Source: a virus
IMG/VR virus record: IMGVR_UViG_3300023180_000375
Location: 1 to 24,829 of that record
Direction: 5' to 3' (one strand)
DNA: 24,829 nt
Shown in pieces: positions 7,365-17,347 of this stretch. How positions within the stretch are numbered: position 1 is the stretch's first letter; each line of letters starts with the position of its first letter. A program made the position numbers and the translations under genes. The notes beneath the pieces were generated by a model. It did no database searches and had not been told where the DNA came from. It saw nothing but the letters and a program-made list of their open reading frames with translations.

Positions 7365-7383
7365 TGCAAATAAGATAAAAAAT

Positions 7384-7390
7384 TATTTAG
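7384..7390 (-). promoter_or_regulatory. Late-type promoter motif of oxygenase operon
   Basis: The minus strand reads CTAAATA here, 20 bases before the first oxygenase start at 7364 and directly after the stop of the adhesin gene. It shares the TAAATA core with the T4 late consensus TATAAATA and with other motifs in this window. Function is inferred from position and recurrence; it is not proven. Confidence 0.5.
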
Positions 7391-8452
7391 TTATGAAACG
7401 TTAGTTGCTCCTGTGTTTCCATGCACTGTTCCATTATTGGTAAGGGTGAAATTAGCACCACTTACTCTACGAATTGCAGCACCATCTCCACCAGAACTAG
7501 TGCCATCTGAACTACAAACATTGCCACCACCTCCAGCGCCCCTACCTGCTCCTTGTCCAGGCGCTCCACCTGCTCCACCATCTCCACTTCTGGATCCTCC
7601 ACCAGACTTTCCACCACCACCACTGCCTCTACCAGTCTTACTACCATCGCTTCCGCTATTACCATTACCACCACTACCAAAAGCACCATCACCTCTTGGT
7701 CCACCTCTTCCTGAAGGCAAACCTGCTCCACCTCCGCCGCCTCCACCAGAGGATGCGTGGTCTTGTGTGTTTTTATCTGGGTCATTATGACCACCGCCAC
7801 CACCGCCACCACCGGCGTATCCTGCTTGGATTCTACCTCCAGAGAATACTCTTACTTTAGTAGTTCCATTGGTATACTGAATACCTAAAGCACTATTTCC
7901 ATTTTTGCCATTATATCCACCATCACAAACACGTCCTTTTCCACCATCACCACCTGCTCCAAAGATTTCTCCAGAACTACCAACATCAACATATAAATCA
8001 GTATTACTTTCCCAATTACCAGTTCGCATTCCACATCTTGATCTTGAATCTGATCTATCAGAACCAATGGTTAAATTGACATGCAAATAAACTTTTGTAC
8101 CAGCAGAACTTGATGGTCTAGATCTGAATCCTCCTATACATCTAACATCTTGCGGTCTATTATTCCACTTTCTTCTACCATCAACTCTATATCTTGGATT
8201 GGGACCAGAACTTGTATCATAATAATTTACTACTGAATTTAATCTTGAATTATAAAAATCACTCATGCGTATTGTCCCCTGATGGGGAATACTCTTATTT
8301 TGTGAAGGACCACAAGTATCATTATCTAAGTTCAGAGTCAAATTACCAAGGGTTTCTCTGACTCTGTAATTACCTAAACTTCTTCTTCCATTCCTTCCAA
8401 ATTCTGCTTCAATTTGACTAAAACGGATTGGACCTGAGTTTTGAAGTGCCAT
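7391..8452 (-). CDS. Glycine-rich tail adhesin/fibre-tip protein
   Basis: The 353-residue protein begins MALQNSGPIRFSQIEAEFG and continues to a GTIRMSDFYN module at about residues 59-68, an N-terminal pattern found in cyanophage and related virion proteins that anchor a variable C-terminal region. A central beta domain follows (about 75-205). Then comes a long glycine-rich region (about 205-330) with runs of six to eight glycines, likely a polyglycine-II type lattice as in phage tail adhesins. It ends in a short hydrophobic beta segment (GANFTLTNNGTVHG). It sits six bases downstream of the fibre gene stop and directly upstream of the oxygenase operon. Attachment to the host surface is the likely role; the receptor is unknown. 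Confidence 0.72.
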   Translation of the reverse strand: MALQNSGPIRFSQIEAEFGRNGRRSLGNYRVRETLGNLTLNLDNDTCGPSQNKSIPHQGTIRMSDFYNSRLNSVVNYYDTSSGPNPRYRVDGRRKWNNRPQDVRCIGGFRSRPSSSAGTKVYLHVNLTIGSDRSDSRSRCGMRTGNWESNTDLYVDVGSSGEIFGAGGDGGKGRVCDGGYNGKNGNSALGIQYTNGTTKVRVFSGGRIQAGYAGGGGGGGGHNDPDKNTQDHASSGGGGGGGAGLPSGRGGPRGDGAFGSGGNGNSGSDGSKTGRGSGGGGKSGGGSRSGDGGAGGAPGQGAGRGAGGGGNVCSSDGTSSGGDGAAIRRVSGANFTLTNNGTVHGNTGATNVS

Positions 8453-8458
8453 AATAGT

Positions 8459-10504
8459 TTACGCTATAGTTGCAATTCCACACCACCCATTCGGTAGTTT
8501 TAATTCTAATCGAGTATTATCTGTGTTGTAGATGATAGCACCATCTTCAACACCTGTATTATCAACATTAGTTAGGTTGTTTCTTTGAGTCGTTGTGAGT
8601 TTGGGGAAGAGAACATATGCAATGAGATCTCTGTTTGGACCAAGAATATCTGCGTTATTTGCATGAGTAAAATCAATCGCACATTTTGCTCTGGTTGTTC
8701 CAATTCCAACACCAGCAACTAAACAATCAACTTGAGGTGCCGTAATACCTTGATTATTGATTATAGTTGTTTTGATACCAATGTTGCCTGCCTGGTCAAT
8801 GAAAACTCTACCACTTCCTGGAGAGTTAACTGAGAATTTTTCAGGAACAACTGCTGAAGGGAAAGAAGAATCTGTTCCAATTCCAATGAAACTGGAAGTA
8901 ACATCGATAAATGTTGAAATACCTGACTGTGCATCAACGTTACCAGTGAGATTACCAGTTACGTTTGCATTGATTGCATCTGGAAGTGTAATGTTTCCGG
9001 TAACATTCAAGTCTCCACCAACGGTTGTATCTCCAGTAACATATAACTCTGATGTAGTCACAATACCAGAACTTCTTAAAGTTCCTGCAACATCAAGTGT
9101 ATGTTCCGGTAATGTAATTCCAATACCCAAGTTTCCACCATAGGTCAATGTCATCAGTGGATTACTTTGGAAATGCCAGTAGTAAGAACCAGTATTGACT
9201 CCTACAGCACCTGATTGCAGATAGTGATTGATATTTCCATCACCCTTATTAAGAATACTGAATGAATATGGTGTGCTGTATGAACCATCATCATGACCAT
9301 ATCTCAGTAATGTATTCCATCCATTGATTGAATCAGATCTACCAATAGAAATATATGAAGATGTTTTTTCACTAATTATTTGTACCGCTGCTTGGGTAGT
9401 CACAAAACCAACTCTTCTGATGAGAATGTCGGCACCGTTTGAAGGACTATCAGAACCAATCGCAACTCTTCCAGTTAAATAATTGGTTCCAATGCCAAGA
9501 GTTGTAACTGTCGCAACACCAACAGTTAAGTCTGCAATATCTACTTCTGCATCTGGAGTGAGTGATGCTGCTGTTGATGCAGTACCTGTAATTCCACCAA
9601 TAAAACTAGATGCAGAAACAGCGTTTGCAGTGATAATGCCAACACTGATGTTTGGAGTTCCAATCAGAGATGATGCAGATGATGCAACACCAGTAAGATT
9701 TCCAATAATGTCTCCTACGAAGTTAGTTGTTGCGGTAATTATTCCAGATTGAATTGTATCGGATTCGAAATGAATGGCAGTTGCGGCAGCACCAACTGCT
9801 AAATCATTAGTTACAGTAAGACCACCACCAACTACAATTTCTTGAGGTAGTTTTGAATTTAATAATACTGGAATTCTATCGTTACTGATAGTTCCTAAGG
9901 TTAAATTATTCGCATCTAGAAGAGTTAAATCCGAACCAATACCAACGAATTTATATGCAGTTGTAATTCCACTAATTAAAACATCTCCACCAGAACTAAT
10001 ACCAACACCAGTTCCAAATCCTGCTAAAGTATTATCTGCAACTCCTCCAACTTGGAAAGTGAATCGTGGGTCTGTCGTCCCCACTCCAACATTTCCGGCA
10101 GCATAGATGCTTGTATAACCTAATCCAGCATCAATGTCAATCCACTGTGATGTTGGCATCCCCGAAAGGAATCTAGCGTCACCATAATAAGTAACAATCC
10201 CAGCAACTCCTGGAGATATTTCATACGATGTTATGATTCCTGAAGCAATACTAACTCCAGCACCAACGACACTATTTGTAAAAGTTAAATCAGTAACACT
10301 TGCAGTGCCATTTACTTCAAGAGAAGTGGAATATAATGTTGATGCTGTAGCAAATCCAGAGATTTTTGCATTCCCATAAGCATCGATTGCTTCAGTTGGA
10401 ATAGTCGTTCCTATTCCAACCAAACCAGTAGGACTTACTACAAAGTTGTCATTGTCAACTTGTACACCATTACGAAAATTAAACTGCTTGTTATAATTCG
10501 CCAT
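8459..10504 (-). CDS. Long tail fibre protein with VGIGTT repeats
   Basis: The 681-residue protein has many copies of a short beta motif centred on VGIGTT or variants (GLVGIGTTIPTEA, GNVGVGTTDP, GNLGIGITLPE, VGIGTTRAK) spread through threonine- and serine-rich beta sequence. This is the pattern of trimeric beta-helical phage fibres. The N-terminus MANYNKQFNFRNGVQVDN is typical of cyanophage fibre proteins. A C-terminal domain (about residues 600-681, ending LELKLPNGWCGIA) resembles the caps of such fibres. Unlike its 2262-residue neighbour it lacks an S74 chaperone end. It starts 15 bases after the big fibre stop, and a CTAAATA motif lies 20 bases upstream of the ATG. Confidence 0.78.
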   Translation of the reverse strand: MANYNKQFNFRNGVQVDNDNFVVSPTGLVGIGTTIPTEAIDAYGNAKISGFATASTLYSTSLEVNGTASVTDLTFTNSVVGAGVSIASGIITSYEISPGVAGIVTYYGDARFLSGMPTSQWIDIDAGLGYTSIYAAGNVGVGTTDPRFTFQVGGVADNTLAGFGTGVGISSGGDVLISGITTAYKFVGIGSDLTLLDANNLTLGTISNDRIPVLLNSKLPQEIVVGGGLTVTNDLAVGAAATAIHFESDTIQSGIITATTNFVGDIIGNLTGVASSASSLIGTPNISVGIITANAVSASSFIGGITGTASTAASLTPDAEVDIADLTVGVATVTTLGIGTNYLTGRVAIGSDSPSNGADILIRRVGFVTTQAAVQIISEKTSSYISIGRSDSINGWNTLLRYGHDDGSYSTPYSFSILNKGDGNINHYLQSGAVGVNTGSYYWHFQSNPLMTLTYGGNLGIGITLPEHTLDVAGTLRSSGIVTTSELYVTGDTTVGGDLNVTGNITLPDAINANVTGNLTGNVDAQSGISTFIDVTSSFIGIGTDSSFPSAVVPEKFSVNSPGSGRVFIDQAGNIGIKTTIINNQGITAPQVDCLVAGVGIGTTRAKCAIDFTHANNADILGPNRDLIAYVLFPKLTTTQRNNLTNVDNTGVEDGAIIYNTDNTRLELKLPNGWCGIATIA

Positions 10505-10518
10505 CTCTGGATGCTTTT

Positions 10519-13500
10519 CTAGTTATTTAGTTTGTCTTCAAGGGCAGAAACTTTGTCGTTAAGTTCCTTGATTGCTTCAATGAGAAGTGGGACAAGTTTT
10601 TCATAACGAACACCAACGTATCCATCATTTCTCGTCTTAGTAATTCCAGGTAAACCAAGTGCTTCGATTTCTTGTGCGATAACACCAGTATCTTCACCAG
10701 TTTTCTTGGATTTCTCTTCATTCCAAGTAAAAGTGTTTCCACTTATGGAGATAACCTTTGCAAGAGGATCTTCAATTCTCTTAATGTTATCCTTCAACCT
10801 TTCATCTGATGCATTAAACGCAATAACATCTCCTTCACACTTGAGTTCATTGGTTGCAATATTGAATTTCAATTGAAGGTCACGCATCAATGTAGTCATT
10901 GCTCCGTTTGCAATATTGGAGTCAATCATCATAATGGTCATCTCATCGGTGGTTAAATTACCAAGATTTTTTTGACCTTCAGTTCCATAAACTCTACATT
11001 TACCAGCCCGATCTGCTTCACCAGCAAATCTAGTTGCAGTAACAGTGTCACCATTGATAATAACGTTATCAACTCTTGCTGCACCAGCAACTACCAAATT
11101 TCCAGTAATATTTGTGTTGTTTAAAGAACTAGTACCAGTAACGCTGAAGTCATCATTCACCTGAAGGTCTTCAGTGACCACAAGATTTCCACGAACGATT
11201 GAACCACCACTTAAGGTTTCAAATTTGATTGAATTATCATAATAAAGTTTTACTCCCTGATTTTCCTGAGCAAAAATCATCGACTCAGAATTACCAGCAT
11301 TCTTAACATTAAAAGCACTTGCATTGATAATCAGTCCACCAGGACCATCATCATGAATGAAAGAGTTGTTACCATCATGATAAATCTTGAGGTCATCATC
11401 ATCGCCAAGTAACAACTTATCATTGTCACGCATATCAATGTCAGCGTTGACATTTAATTTTCCATCAAATGTAGATGTGCCATCAACTTGTAAGTTGCCA
11501 CCAAAATCAACATCTTCACAAACAAACAATCTCTTGCCGATAGCAACGCCGCCAGCAACTCTAAGAGCAGCATTTTGATCTGTGCAATTACTTGCATCTT
11601 GTTGACTCTTGATATCAACAGAACCTGCTGTTCTCAGTGAAGATGGAACTCCATTCAGAATTAAGGTCTTAGCAAGTCTTACATTTTCAGTGAATGTAAC
11701 TGGACCATCAAATTGTGAAAGGATTTGTTTAGATTTGCCACCCTCAACCAGAATTCTTTCTTTAACAACAATCTCATCAAATACGACAGAGAGTCTATTA
11801 GGATCTTCACCAGTTACAGTTGGTGTTGGAACATCAAATGTCTTCTGCTCACCAGATTGTGCAGAATACTTCGTGTTACCAATATAGAAGTCACCATCAC
11901 TGTCCATACCAGTGTAGAGAACAGTTCCACAAGAAGTTTCTTGGGATTGTGAGAGGAACTCCTCATCTTCACTCAGAGTCTTGATTTGAACCTGTGGAAG
12001 ACCAGTTGAGTAGTTACCAGGTCCATAACCAAGATATTCAAATGTATGACCAGATGCACGAAGAATAGAAGGTCTACGTGATTCGATTGGTAACAGTTTA
12101 ATCTTCTTGATTTGACTGTTTATTTCATGAGTTTCAATGATGGTTCCCATTGAACCACGAATTACTTGAATTTCATCATTATTAGTTCCAGTAAGTTCAC
12201 CAGAACTGACTCTCATGATTTCATTATCAATCTGAATATATGAACCTACGGGGAATCTAGATTCAATCTTAGTGGCGTGACCATCAGGTTTTGCAACCTT
12301 AAATTGTGAATCACTAACGCCAATCGTTTCTTTTGTTAAGAGAATATTGTTATCATAGAATGTGAGAGTTCTAGTACCAATATTCTCACCAAAACTATCC
12401 GCACTTGCATTGTTAGCAGATACACCATGCTTCATAAACTTGGAAGCATTACTAATATCTGTTGCTGTGAAAACATCAAAGGTATTTGTGGTACCTTTAG
12501 TAACACTATTGACGTAGTAATCACCCAAGTTGTTGTTACTAGAATCAAGAAGTCTTAAGGAGTTTCCAGCAATCAATCCAGATGCTTCACCCGATGTAAT
12601 TGTAAATGTATGGAGATTTGCATTTACACTATGATTTGAAATAGTTCCTACACGACCAAGAACGGTAATATATTCTCCTGGAGTTGGTAATGGATCGCCA
12701 ACAGTTCTTGCAATAGCAACTTGATTTGTGGTGTTTGTGTTGGTAATTGTGTAATAACCACCACCAGTGGTTCCAATACCAGTTACCTGAACATAATCAT
12801 TTGTTGCAATGTTAATATCTGATGCAGTAATTCCAATTCCTGCTTGAGGTGTACCACCAATCTGATTGGAGTCAAAGTAAAGAGTTTCGCCATCAGTGTA
12901 TCCAGAACCGTTTGCAGTAATTACTGCATTGGTGACTGCACCACTACTAACTTCAACAGTTGCGAGAGCACCATCCCAAACTAAGTTAATAGTCTCAAGA
13001 TTAGTTGGTGGAACTGTCTGATTATTAATCAGACGAACATTATAGTATGTTCCATCAGTATGACCAGAACCACCTATTAATGATGAGAATGTTGTAATAC
13101 CTGATAATCTATGCTCAGAAGCAAGTGTAAGAGTTGCTGTAGTATTTGTGGCGGTTACACCAGTAATTTCATTTCCCGCAGTAAAGGTCTTGAAGAACTT
13201 ATCTGTGGTTTCCCTCGTCAAACTTCTCTTCAGATCGTTAGTAACAACTTCTCCAAGAGGAGTTCTCTTAGCATAACTTGCTGCAGATGCTGGATTGTCA
13301 ACTTCATTATCCCTATCCAACTGTGGATACAGGTCAGTGATGTTTTGACTATACTTACCATCACTAAATTCACCACTAGGATCTTGAACAGCATTATTTG
13401 CATTCAGAATATAGAGATAGTAAACACCATCCTGAACATCCTTAATATATGGTGTGATTGTTTCTACACGATAGATGTAAAGATTCTCTTGTGCATCATT

Positions 13501-16500
13501 TCTTTGTAGTGTTGGAAGAGTTTTATCTCTAACATTTACATCAAAGTTTGAAAGACCTGGTGTATGAGTGATGTCGAAGATATCAACATCATTAACAGTG
13601 AAAGTATTGCTATCCTTAACGTCTAAAACTCTAAATGAACCGTTGTATCCAAAGTTATCTACAGCAGATTCATTGGTTGTACTTGTTATACCTTTAATGA
13701 TAACAATGTCATTATCTCTAAGGTTGTGTGGTCTATCTGTGCTATAAACAATTGTATTTGTTGGATTGTTGTAGCTACATGTACTGATAAACTTTGGATT
13801 TCTATTGAAATTGTAATCAGCAGTGGTTATGACATTAAGATTGAAGTCGGCAACTTCTCTGACATTAACATCACTGGATTCTTGGAGTACAAAACCACTT
13901 ACAGGGTCTCTAGCATTCTCAAGTTCTTTTGGAACAACATAACGAAGTTTATAGATTTTCTCGTCAATACTTCTTCCATCTTCAACTCTCTTAATGTATG
14001 AAATTTCAGATTCCTCAATTTCAGAATCAGAACTTGATCCAAGGAATGACCTGATCGCTGATTGAAGAGTACTATTTGATATAAATGCTGCGTGTCCTCC
14101 AGTGGCAACTGTTGTGAGGGTTGTAGTAGCGTTAGCAGGAATTGCATCAATCGCATTGATATAATCCTGCAACCAAGTTGCTTGGTTTCCACCACCAGAT
14201 GTATCATCCAATGCCTGAGTGAACAGTAATGGTGCATTATGTGTGCTGGTATAAGTCTCTAGACCGATTGATTGGTAAGGTTCGGAACCGTCACCACTGG
14301 AAGCTCCATGAATTGCTGCAATCTTTGTACATGAAAGAGAAGAAGATCCACCACCAGCACAAGTTTGGTCAAACTGAATAGGACCAGGAGCGTTTGCAAT
14401 GACACCAGCAATACCTGTTTCTAAGGTATTCATCTTGGTGACAAGTTTACCGCCTTGTGAATGACCAAACAGATAAACATCTCCTATTGATTTGGAAATG
14501 CCATTTGCTGTCATAAATGCATTCAAGGAGTTCTTAACCCAACCAACTGCTGCTCTAGCATAAGGTAAGTTATCTCCCATCAGGAAGTCTGCTTGTTCTA
14601 TGCCAGTTCCAGATAAATTATAATTTCTTGCTTGAGAAATGTTATCCTGAGGATATGCAGCAGAGAAAATAATCTTATCCCTTACATTAAGACCTGATTG
14701 ATCTAAGAAATAGTTCAGAGAAGTTTCTGCTGCATCTGCAATGGATGGACCAGTTGGACCATCAGAAAGAGTTCCGTGATAAACAACTACAACATCAACT
14801 GAACTTGATGATACACTTGTAGGTACATACAATTTACCCATAACTGGGTACGATGTAGAACCTACCGTATAAGTTTGACCATCAGATGGCGCAAGTGTAA
14901 TCGTGGTGCTTGTAATATTTGAAGTTAGTGTTTGGAAATATTGATAAAGGGCACTAGAGGAATCAACGTGTACGAACCAATTCCCCTCAACATAATCATA
15001 CTGAATTGGATGACCAATTTCACCGGCAACTTTATCAGAAACTCTACTTTCTACTCTAAGTTGATCGCCACCATAACTTGTAATGTAAATTGGTGTTGCC
15101 GCATCTGCATTGGTTTTAGATGCTGCAATCTGGAATTGAGAACCAGAGAGGGAGATTCCATCAGTTCTTCCACTATTTTTGAATGATGTAATTGCATAGT
15201 AAACTCTATTCTCTTCCAAACCTTCTGGAAGATCACCAGTCTCACTAAAGATGCGGATTGATTCACCGTTTCTTAAGTTATGACCTGTTATGGTATTGTA
15301 AATGGTCTTGGTACCAGTAGTATCTGTAGATGGTACGGTAATTCTCACACCGTTGTATACTTTTGCTGAAGTATCGGCACCAGATACTGTATTGGATGTT
15401 GTAGATTCTGGGATGTCATTTGTCATCAGAATCTTAGCACCGTGTTCTACGGTAGCACCACCAACAGTTTCTTGAAGATATACAATATCATTAACCTTGG
15501 CACCAATTCTATATCCCTGAGAAATAATCGGTGGTTCAATATCTAGATTAGTATATCCTAAGAGATAGATTCTATCTGATTTTCCAACCGTCTTCGTTTT
15601 GGCAATATCAAACTGAACCCATTCAATATCAATTTCTGGCGTCCCAATAGATCTTGGCGTCACAACACCAGTTACAAATCCCTTATCATCCTTATTAAAT
15701 GCTGATGCTTTAAATCCATCAGCAGCAAGAGAGAATTGACCAAAGTTGGAGTTTGAGTTGGTGATAGAAGCGTCACCACCACTCAGACATTCGAAGTGTT
15801 TGTGGAAACCAATAGCGAAGACCGAAACGACCTGAATAACAGCATCGTTTGACATCTTGATATGAGTTGTCTTCCACCCATCTCTATAGACAGCATCAGA
15901 GTCTAAGTGATAAACTTGTGCTTCGGTGAGAGAAGAAGAACCTCTAGACAGTAAATCTCCAGTTACTTTATTTGTTGGGAGACCATCATATCTTCTGTTC
16001 TTTGGATCGTACTTAACGAATGCACGGTCATCCTTTTGAAGAGATACAGCAGTGAACTGTGCAACGACCATGGAGCGGAAACCATCTGCTTTGCTTCCAT
16101 CGGCGTGCATACCTGCCATACCATAGACAGAACGCAATGATACGTTAAAGATATATGGAGATGCACCAGATACGGTATCAGTTTCAATAACAACAGATGC
16201 TCCTCTTCCTGGTGCAAGACCTGCTCCAGGACCAGCAGGAAGGTTTGGTCTTACATATGGAAGAGCATATGTAAATCTAGTATCACTCAGAACATCAACA
16301 ACTTTGGTTGAGATATTATAATCTTCTACATTGATATTTCTAATCTTAATAGGTGTTCCTGCATTAAGATCGTGTGCAGTTTGAGTTGTAACTGTGACGA
16401 TAGTTCCAGGAGTTGCACCATCACCAGAAATGATGCTAGAAATAACTACAGGGTCAGTTGCAAATGCGCCAACGATTTCCCATTCTGGTCTTTGCTTTGA

Positions 16501-17307
16501 GAAACCAAGAGCATCAACTGGGAATTTCTGGTCAATTTCTCTACCAGATGCTCTATTGAATGCATTACTAATCTTGCTGTAATACATGTCAAGGTCGGTG
16601 AGTTGATATCCACCAGGGATATTGACACCATCTGCATATTCAAAGCAAGTAACTTTGTGGTGAGAGAATGTAGGTTTTGTTCTATTGTTTGTAGAGAAAT
16701 CTCTGGGGTCAGTATAGACTAATCCAGTTTCATCACCATCAAAGAAGGTGAACTGCCAGAAATAACAAGCACCAGTAACTCTAAAGATTGCAGTGCTTGG
16801 TGCATCTGGATCAGTTGGGTTTGGAACATACTTTGGTCTAACCTTTGTCTTTCTTAAGTCAAGACCAACGATAGAAGTACCACGAGGAATAATAATACCA
16901 CCGTTGATACTATTGAACTTATACAGGATGTTATCTTCCTGTGTAAGGTCGAAGTTAGAATTAAGTGTAAGAGTTAATTCATTTTGTGCAGCAGACTCAG
17001 AACCTCCAGGAGCAACTGCTGTTGCAACACCACCATTATCCTTGATAGCATATCCAGGTCTGTTGTCAATCAAGTGCTCACCAGGGAACACAAGGATAGT
17101 AGTTTTCTCTACCAGGTCGTTGTCATCACCTCTCAGATAAGAGAATCTTGCCGATTCCAGCAGTGCTCTCTGAATGGTTTTGAAAGGTTTCGTTAACGAA
17201 TTACCTTGGTTCTCAATACCATCAGTGGAGTCAAGGTCGTTAGGGTTAACGTAAAGAATGCGACCTTCGGCATTCTTGATAAAGTTCTCAAGCTTATTAA
17301 GAGGCAT
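10519..17307 (-). CDS. Giant tail fibre with inserted alpha/beta-hydrolase and S74 chaperone end
   Basis: This 2262-residue protein is the largest gene here. The N-terminus resembles pectate-lyase-type beta-helical fibres (GRILYVNPND, then KPFKTIQRALLESAR near residues 40-54). The middle is beta-rich. Residues of about 805-1095 form an apparent alpha/beta hydrolase (see the separate entry). The fibre type resumes at ISYIKRVEDGRS. Residues of about 1880-2100 carry shaft motifs such as LKIYHDGNNSFIHDDG and KLYYDNSIKFET. The end (about 2165-2262) is an S74 intramolecular chaperone: S2167 and K2172 in SDERLKDNI form the self-cleavage dyad, with a heptad-like helix at the tip (EAIKELNDKVSALEDKLNN). 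Trimerisation and self-cleavage are inferred from the family. An AATAAATA motif is 33 bases before the ATG. Confidence 0.85.
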   Translation of the reverse strand: MPLNKLENFIKNAEGRILYVNPNDLDSTDGIENQGNSLTKPFKTIQRALLESARFSYLRGDDNDLVEKTTILVFPGEHLIDNRPGYAIKDNGGVATAVAPGGSESAAQNELTLTLNSNFDLTQEDNILYKFNSINGGIIIPRGTSIVGLDLRKTKVRPKYVPNPTDPDAPSTAIFRVTGACYFWQFTFFDGDETGLVYTDPRDFSTNNRTKPTFSHHKVTCFEYADGVNIPGGYQLTDLDMYYSKISNAFNRASGREIDQKFPVDALGFSKQRPEWEIVGAFATDPVVISSIISGDGATPGTIVTVTTQTAHDLNAGTPIKIRNINVEDYNISTKVVDVLSDTRFTYALPYVRPNLPAGPGAGLAPGRGASVVIETDTVSGASPYIFNVSLRSVYGMAGMHADGSKADGFRSMVVAQFTAVSLQKDDRAFVKYDPKNRRYDGLPTNKVTGDLLSRGSSSLTEAQVYHLDSDAVYRDGWKTTHIKMSNDAVIQVVSVFAIGFHKHFECLSGGDASITNSNSNFGQFSLAADGFKASAFNKDDKGFVTGVVTPRSIGTPEIDIEWVQFDIAKTKTVGKSDRIYLLGYTNLDIEPPIISQGYRIGAKVNDIVYLQETVGGATVEHGAKILMTNDIPESTTSNTVSGADTSAKVYNGVRITVPSTDTTGTKTIYNTITGHNLRNGESIRIFSETGDLPEGLEENRVYYAITSFKNSGRTDGISLSGSQFQIAASKTNADAATPIYITSYGGDQLRVESRVSDKVAGEIGHPIQYDYVEGNWFVHVDSSSALYQYFQTLTSNITSTTITLAPSDGQTYTVGSTSYPVMGKLYVPTSVSSSSVDVVVVYHGTLSDGPTGPSIADAAETSLNYFLDQSGLNVRDKIIFSAAYPQDNISQARNYNLSGTGIEQADFLMGDNLPYARAAVGWVKNSLNAFMTANGISKSIGDVYLFGHSQGGKLVTKMNTLETGIAGVIANAPGPIQFDQTCAGGGSSSLSCTKIAAIHGASSGDGSEPYQSIGLETYTSTHNAPLLFTQALDDTSGGGNQATWLQDYINAIDAIPANATTTLTTVATGGHAAFISNSTLQSAIRSFLGSSSDSEIEESEISYIKRVEDGRSIDEKIYKLRYVVPKELENARDPVSGFVLQESSDVNVREVADFNLNVITTADYNFNRNPKFISTCSYNNPTNTIVYSTDRPHNLRDNDIVIIKGITSTTNESAVDNFGYNGSFRVLDVKDSNTFTVNDVDIFDITHTPGLSNFDVNVRDKTLPTLQRNDAQENLYIYRVETITPYIKDVQDGVYYLYILNANNAVQDPSGEFSDGKYSQNITDLYPQLDRDNEVDNPASAASYAKRTPLGEVVTNDLKRSLTRETTDKFFKTFTAGNEITGVTATNTTATLTLASEHRLSGITTFSSLIGGSGHTDGTYYNVRLINNQTVPPTNLETINLVWDGALATVEVSSGAVTNAVITANGSGYTDGETLYFDSNQIGGTPQAGIGITASDINIATNDYVQVTGIGTTGGGYYTITNTNTTNQVAIARTVGDPLPTPGEYITVLGRVGTISNHSVNANLHTFTITSGEASGLIAGNSLRLLDSSNNNLGDYYVNSVTKGTTNTFDVFTATDISNASKFMKHGVSANNASADSFGENIGTRTLTFYDNNILLTKETIGVSDSQFKVAKPDGHATKIESRFPVGSYIQIDNEIMRVSSGELTGTNNDEIQVIRGSMGTIIETHEINSQIKKIKLLPIESRRPSILRASGHTFEYLGYGPGNYSTGLPQVQIKTLSEDEEFLSQSQETSCGTVLYTGMDSDGDFYIGNTKYSAQSGEQKTFDVPTPTVTGEDPNRLSVVFDEIVVKERILVEGGKSKQILSQFDGPVTFTENVRLAKTLILNGVPSSLRTAGSVDIKSQQDASNCTDQNAALRVAGGVAIGKRLFVCEDVDFGGNLQVDGTSTFDGKLNVNADIDMRDNDKLLLGDDDDLKIYHDGNNSFIHDDGPGGLIINASAFNVKNAGNSESMIFAQENQGVKLYYDNSIKFETLSGGSIVRGNLVVTEDLQVNDDFSVTGTSSLNNTNITGNLVVAGAARVDNVIINGDTVTATRFAGEADRAGKCRVYGTEGQKNLGNLTTDEMTIMMIDSNIANGAMTTLMRDLQLKFNIATNELKCEGDVIAFNASDERLKDNIKRIEDPLAKVISISGNTFTWNEEKSKKTGEDTGVIAQEIEALGLPGITKTRNDGYVGVRYEKLVPLLIEAIKELNDKVSALEDKLNN
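10524..10530 (-). promoter_or_regulatory. Late-type promoter motif of 681-residue fibre gene
   Basis: CTAAATA on the minus strand lies 20 bases before the ATG at 10504, inside the last codons of the large fibre gene. The motif, flanking AAC and distance equal those before the oxygenase operon. It is a weaker match to TATAAATA than the sites near 17340, 17669 and 21557. Confidence 0.4.
14024..14895 (-). other. Alpha/beta-hydrolase domain inside giant tail fibre
   Basis: Residues of about 805-1095 of the fibre read as a whole esterase-like domain. GQTYTVGSTSYPVMGKLYVP opens it at residue 810. VVVYHG gives an oxyanion-type HG at H844-G845. The nucleophile elbow GHSQGG has S950, the acid strand LDDTSGGG has D1034 and D1035, and GGHAAF has H1072. 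Order and spacing fit a serine hydrolase of the polyhydroxybutyrate-depolymerase/feruloyl-esterase kind. Two cysteines bracket a loop (TCAGGGSSSLSC) after the elbow. Low-complexity serine and glutamate sequence (SSSDSEIEES) marks the exit. Cyanophage fibre sequence continues on both sides, so this looks like an insertion into a loop. A role in cutting ester groups on a host surface polymer is inference. Confidence 0.82.
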
Positions 17308-17339
17308 CTTATTCTGACAACCGTTAGATTTCTATGTTT

Positions 17340-17347
17340 TATTTATT
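17340..17347 (-). promoter_or_regulatory. Late promoter motif of giant fibre gene
   Basis: AATAAATA on the minus strand, one base from the T4 late consensus TATAAATA, overlaps the stop codon of the 101-residue gene and lies 33 bases before the ATG at 17307. Confidence 0.5.

Noticed and set aside
7413-7790. Proline-rich plus-strand frame
   Set aside because: It is the complement of glycine codons in the adhesin gene; its proline runs mirror GGN repeats and have no independent support.
13899-14237. Alternative minus-strand frame within the hydrolase region suggesting a frameshift
   Set aside because: The main frame keeps a continuous serine hydrolase pattern through this stretch, so the other frame is only a shadow.
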